Of a stretch of DNA of 64,000 nt, positions 45,212-64,000 are shown one piece after another; the stretch's first letter is position 1, and each line of letters opens with the position of its first letter. Location: NCBI GenBank assembly GCA_036852015.1, contig JAANDG010000258.1, positions 1-64,000 of the forward strand, written 5' to 3'. This DNA comes from Pelodera strongyloides. Its lineage: Eukaryota > Nematoda > Chromadorea > Rhabditida > Rhabditidae. The position numbers and the translations under genes were made by a program. The notes beneath the pieces were generated by a model. That model did not search any database, was not told where the DNA came from, and was given only the letters and a program-made list of their open reading frames with translations.

Positions 45212-46175
45212 TCTTCCAATACTTCTGAAATAGATTCATTTTCCAAAGCAACATCAATCTCAACAATAGAAAAAAGTTTTCACACAAATATGAGAACAAT
45301 AGAGAACCTAAATACAGGACTACACAATCACGACTGCGAAAAAGCTTTCTATAACGGGGTTTGCAATCGCTTAAAACCCTACCGTATTTTGGAACAATAT
45401 GAGGACATTTTACAATTTCTCATATTAAATATTCACGTTTAATTCCAAAATACGACGGTAGGCAAAAAAACGCACGGTTTTGGCATACTTGCAAATGCAA
45501 ACCCCATAATACGCAAAATTGGGGGTCGCCGCAAAATTAAGGAAAAAAAGATGAATTCAGTACAATAAGGTCTGTTACACAACAGAAAAGGAAATAACTA
45601 ATATGTATTTTAGAAGTCTTTATTTTGCATACCATAAGCAATTGAAAACTATACAAAACGATACAACACAGGACACAAAACTGACAACAGGAACAGGAAA
45701 ATACTAATAGCACGACGTGCAAAAATGCAGATTGATGTCATGTTGGGCCTAACTTTGGCTAAAAGACAGATGAAGACTACAGTATACAGAAACGCAATGC
45801 ACGTGCAAATTCGGTACGAATCACATGATAGCTCTATCAGGATAAAAGAAAAGAAAGGGACATGACAGTACAATGTCAAGAAGCAAGACAGGAGTGGTAA
45901 ACCCTCGACTGATAGATAGTCCTCCTCCTACTCTTCCAAAAAGTGATCTAGTTATCGTAGGACTCAAGAGCCAAGAGAGAATATATGCTGGTTATGAAAA
46001 CGCGATCTGGTTACTTAATATTTTCGCACCACACCGATATCATGCTACACTCCAATTATCGAAAAATATTGACTCATAGTGCGGAAACATAGATTAAAGT
46101 AATCAAGAAAAAATACAGAAAGAAATATAGCTACGACACAAGATAAACATACAGTAGCTTTCAAGTTCAGCTCAA
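45212..46175. other. No supported gene (spacer I-J)
   Basis: AT-rich. A short inverted pair around CGTATTTTGGAAC (45,382) and TTCCAAAATACG (45,443) could form a hairpin. A plus-strand frame of 68 codons at 45,873 has no support. Confidence 0.5.
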
Positions 46176-48841
46176 CTACTCCGATCGCTCCAGTTCCTTG
46201 TTTGGGTCAGAAAACTTTGCACATTCGTTGCTGACCGACATTTCTTCTGCTTCTGCAACTAATTCTCATTATACAAACTGTTCGATAGGACGCCAAAACC
46301 TATGCCAATAGTGGCACATTTTAAATCACCAGTTATCTTATTATATAAAGTTGGGAGCTTTGTTTGTTTGTTTGTTTGTTTGATTGATTGATTGTGTGTT
46401 TGGATGATGTGCGTTACGCTCAGGGAGTAAGATTGGTTCAGTAGTTCATGTTCCCATGCACTCCATCTCACATCCTGAGCGCCCCTCTCACAAACGTCCA
46501 AATAAGGCTGCATATACGAAATATGTGTGGTGTATCGTTCGGGCGTTTCCGCGGCGCTCAAAGTACTTCGATTAAAATACAAGGAACATGCAAATCTAGA
46601 GCAACAAAAGAAGCAATAACGCGAGGATTTTACATATGCAAATTTTTTTAATCACTTTTGAATCCACGTTTCACGTATATATGAAATAAACATGTAGCAG
46701 AAGGTCGCCTCAGGCGGCGCAGCCGTCTGGTACATAGATAAAGGTTTATCGGTAATAAGACAATCACAAAATAAGAAGGCAAGCGAAAAAATATAATACA
46801 TAGTCTATTAGTAGCATGAACGTGAATCAAAAAAGATCAAACCTTGCAGTGTACGTCCACAATTCTTCACTGTCTCAGTCAAACGATCAGAAAAACGTTC
46901 CATCAGTTTGTAGGCCTGAAATGAAACCTGCGGAATGTACTAATAACGTGTGAATTATAAGACGTACGTAAAGAAAGAGCAAAATAAATAAGAAGATAGC
47001 GTTTTTGTACACGGTGAACTGATCACCTTTATATGCTTTTGAAGCACTTGAAATGACACCTACGGAATGTGCTATGCTAATGATGTCTAACGAGTGGCGC
47101 ATTATGCAGAGTGTAAATATTGAGCAAAAAAAAAAAAAAAAACGAATTGTATATTGTAAACTGAATTTAAAAAAAAAGAGTAGATCACCTTCATATTGTT
47201 AGTGATAATGATTTTGAAGTATCGGTCGATGTCGGTTACATCAGTCTTAGCCAGCAACTCTTCTACAAGGCCGATGTCCTCGCCGTGCTCTGCTGCCATC
47301 GTCAAAGCTTCGCTGATAGCTTGGCAAATTTTCCAAAATGTGCGTTCACCCTAAGAGATTTGTATACAGTATATTTTCAACATTGTGCACACATTACAAC
47401 ACAGTAATACCCAGAGATCGTTCTATTCACCGCAAGATACTACAAAATAACCTTCTTCCTCGATTCATTGGATAGACGAATCCACTCGGTGAGTTTGTTG
47501 AGAGTTTTCTCCGATTGTTCGTTGATTAAACAAGCCACCACAGCTTTCTTTGTATCCTTGATCTCGTGTCCCCAGTGTTTCCTTGTCACACAAAGACTGC
47601 ACACTCCATAACTAGGGCAAGTGAAACAGTCGAACATGTTCGATAACTCCTCTCGCCTTCCACATGAACAGCTGAAAAAAGAACATATTTTACGTATTAC
47701 TTGCTAAGTGAAGGCACACCGACTACCGTAATACATATCGTAATATAATAAATAAGACTGCTATACCGTAACTTTTCTTCGGAGTCGCACTCACAACTAA
47801 TTTTTACAATGATTTACGATTCCATGTTGTAAGTTGCATGTAGATGGAGAGCGTTTGCGATTAAAAAATGACTCACACAATATTTGCAGGAACGAATTGG
47901 TCAGTTGTGGGCTTCATCGTGGAAAGAAAAGTGGCCACTCGTTTGGCTTCACACGAAGTCGTTTCGGAGCAATTCATTGAAGCCAACTCATCAGCTCCTT
48001 CCAAGATTACTTCGTCAGATGTTTCGGATTGATTTAACCCATCGTTCTTGAAAAAAGAGCGAAGCGGTTTCTCTGTCGACCCAGCAGAAGCAGAAATAGC
48101 TGTCAGAGAGTTCAGGAGTTGCAGATGGTCTTGACATTCAACAGCGTTCACCCACTTCGAGTAAGACAGCAGTCCCAGTTGATTTTCAGGAATACATTCA
48201 ATCAGAGCCATAAATTTCCATAAGCTGTCACAGAATTCATTAGGAGGATTATTAGAAAAACATGCGCGACAAGTAGGTTTACCATCACCAATCAATGGAC
48301 GGTGGGAACTCTCCAGTGGTACTGCGCATGTTGCGCAATTCAAGAGAATCTTCACAGGTAAGACACCATTTACTCCGGCGCGGCGGGTTCGAGTCCTAGG
48401 CATATATGACTCGATCAGTTCGCGGATTATCCTATGAAATCGTGCTTCCAAGTTCGACGACGTCGACCAAACAATTTGCTTATTCGTACAACACTTATCG
48501 CACCGTACTATTTGCAGTCCAGAGCGGAAGTATTCTTCAGATTCCAAGTTGCATCCATCACAATTTGAGGAAGAACAAGTTTGCAAGTCGATCAGACCCA
48601 ACTCATCAGCAGGAGCAGTGTTGACAAAATCGCAGAGTTGTGACAACAGTGGGTAATGTGTCATGATTTTATCACATGTACCGCAAGTCTCATGTTCTCC
48701 CATACAATGTCCACACATTAGGAAGTCGCACTTCTCACAGGCGTGTACTTCATAAAATGCTCCGCCAATAAACGCCCGATCGCATTGTTTGCCACCACAG
48801 GCATTTGTGTCAGTACAGTCCAATGATTTCAGACGGATCAT
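46176..48841 (-). CDS. Family copy J: divergent intact TRIM-like gene
   Basis: Exons: 48841-47877, 47671-47452, 47350-47189, 46915-46843 and 46252-46176; 498 aa. The start MIRLKSLDCTDTNACGGKQC is chosen because TTTCAG lies 14 bases before it; an ATG further upstream (48,910) would place a non-homologous stretch first. The cluster reads CEKCDFLMCGHC, the ribbon CDGCNLESEEYF and CDKCC, and the module CIPENQLGLLSYSKWVNAV ends LRSFFK. The linker is acidic. Exon 2 has RKHWGHE, exon 3 is 162 bases, and exon 5 is the longest of the family (EAEEMSVSNECAKFSDPNKE then a short end). J is the most diverged member and lies at the edge of the array next to the ATR gene. Intron 4 contains a Helitron. Confidence 0.86.
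46336..46730 (+). mobile_element. Non-autonomous Helitron, 395 bp, in intron 4 of copy J
   Basis: Left end A|TCTTATTATATAAAG; right end hairpin CGGC-GCA-GCCG then CTGG|T. Inside are a TTTG/ATTG short-repeat stretch and the GATGTGCGTTACGCTCAGG motif shared with the 4.5-kb fragment. No coding sequence. Confidence 0.8.
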
Positions 48842-49935
48842 CACGGAATCTTTCTCTGAAAATAATACGAGAGTTACTAACACAATTCCCGACCAATGAG
48901 ATCTATACACACTTCAGGAAATGAGAAAGATGATAGCTCAGTTGACAACGAAAGATTTTGAAATAAATAAATAAATATAATACCCACGGCGCAATATTTT
49001 ATGTGATATTTCAATCGATTGACGTATAAAGATTAGAAACTACCTCTTTCGTGGAAGATAAATCTATTTTCCAATTTTCCTCCAAGTAGTGAAGATTCAT
49101 TAAAAAAAGCAGATAAAAAGTTAGAAGTGTAATCATATCAGAATTTACAATCACCGTTCATTATCAACATTATTATCAATAGATAATAAAAAACCTTCGT
49201 AGTTAGCAGAAAATAAAGAACTGGCATACAGCAACCTAAAAAACCGGGAAAATATCACAAGAAAATATATAACACCCAGTAACCAACATAGATATGTGAA
49301 TGATTGAGCGTTGCGAATGCGTAAAATATTACAAGAATTCACTGGAGAAAAAAAAACGAGTTGAAAGAAAGAAATACATAGGAGGCGACAGAATTACCCA
49401 CAAACTGATAAGCAATCGGCACGGCGCTAGGAATGAAATGTATTGCATATAAATAGAAAAGCAAAAGCGTGAAGAGGGAAGAGCACTTGAGAGGATCTGT
49501 GCTCAAAGCAATGATAATATCGGAGAACATATTTACATTCACAATAACTGCAAGGGAGATACCTAGTGGTAGGCCCGGCTAACACAAGTATACGCTAACA
49601 TGACTGGCGCAAGATGTTGTCAATTTGGGCATTATCTAACTCCATCTTCACCACTTGCCAAGGATTACCCCCCATTATGGCATTAGTGTTTAGCACAGTG
49701 TGGGACTAATCATTATTAATATACAAATGCATACCACGGCAGTGATTATCTTATCACTGAGAAAAAGCAAAATTATTTAACAATAAGTTAAAATCATATC
49801 AATAAGACAAATCTCTCGGGCGCGTCTTCATTGTGCGAAAGGGGATGGGATAAATCACCCACCGACAATAAGTAAGCACGCTTCAACTTCGCAGTGTTCT
49901 CCTTACTTGGAATCAGGGGTATCTCAACATATTGA
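48842..49935. other. No supported gene (between copy J and atl-1)
   Basis: AT-rich with several minus-strand frames of about 60 codons that lack homology and good splice context. The 3' end of the ATR gene would be processed in the right part; upstream elements of copy J would lie in the left part, but nothing specific is visible. Confidence 0.5.

Positions 49936-64000
<14,065 letters not shown>

Overview
The window is nuclear DNA from a nematode, most likely a rhabditid close to Caenorhabditis. The genes are split into small exons by short AT-rich introns with TTTCAG-type acceptors. Nearly every start codon sits 4 to 14 bases after such an acceptor, which is the signature of spliced-leader trans-splicing. 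The rightmost gene is a clear ATR checkpoint kinase (atl-1 in C. elegans). Exon coordinates were worked out by hand from phase and homology and may be off by a base.

Positions 1 to 48.8 kb hold an array of one multigene family: eight full-length or nearly full-length minus-strand copies, named here A (0.9-3.0 kb), B (5.8-8.1), C (10.5-17.4), E (30.1-33.0), G (35.9-38.3), H (39.1-41.6), I (42.7-45.2) and J (46.2-48.8), one plus-strand copy D (24.7-28.7) and a plus-strand relic F (34.4-35.1). The gene model is constant: a large Cys-rich exon 1, a 220-base exon 2 coding a B-box-like zinc finger, a helical exon 3 of 159 or 162 bases, and short exons 4 and 5. Intron 1 is always phase 2, introns 2 and 3 phase 0, and intron 4 phase 1 where exon 5 is used. 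The products (about 470-500 aa) look TRIM-like (zinc cross-brace, B-box, helical tail) but I recognise no named family. B, C, E, G, H, I and J are open throughout; A and D each have a one-base frameshift in exon 1; F has lost exons 2 and 3.

The left half of the array is full of mobile DNA. Intron 2 of copy C is swollen to about 4.9 kb by a 314-bp tandem repeat, which is itself split by a 3.8-kb element with terminal inverted repeats carrying broken pieces of a replication factor C (RFC3-like) gene. At 18-23 kb lie a Penelope-like retroelement remnant (reverse transcriptase YIDD plus GIY-YIG) between 0.5-kb inverted arms and a chain of MITEs that share TTAA borders. Two tiny Helitrons (A|TC...CTGG|T) and a third Helitron 3' end, a Harbinger-like palindromic MITE with TAA duplications, GC-rich intron islands and several minisatellites complete the set.

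From 49.9 kb to the right edge the minus strand carries the C-terminal half or so of the ATR kinase in 36 exons (HEAT/UME-like helices, FAT, kinase, FATC ending GWAPYL). Its 3.25-kb intron at 59.7-62.9 kb contains a separate plus-strand three-exon gene with an N-terminal NDCQK repeat and a GDSL-like motif.
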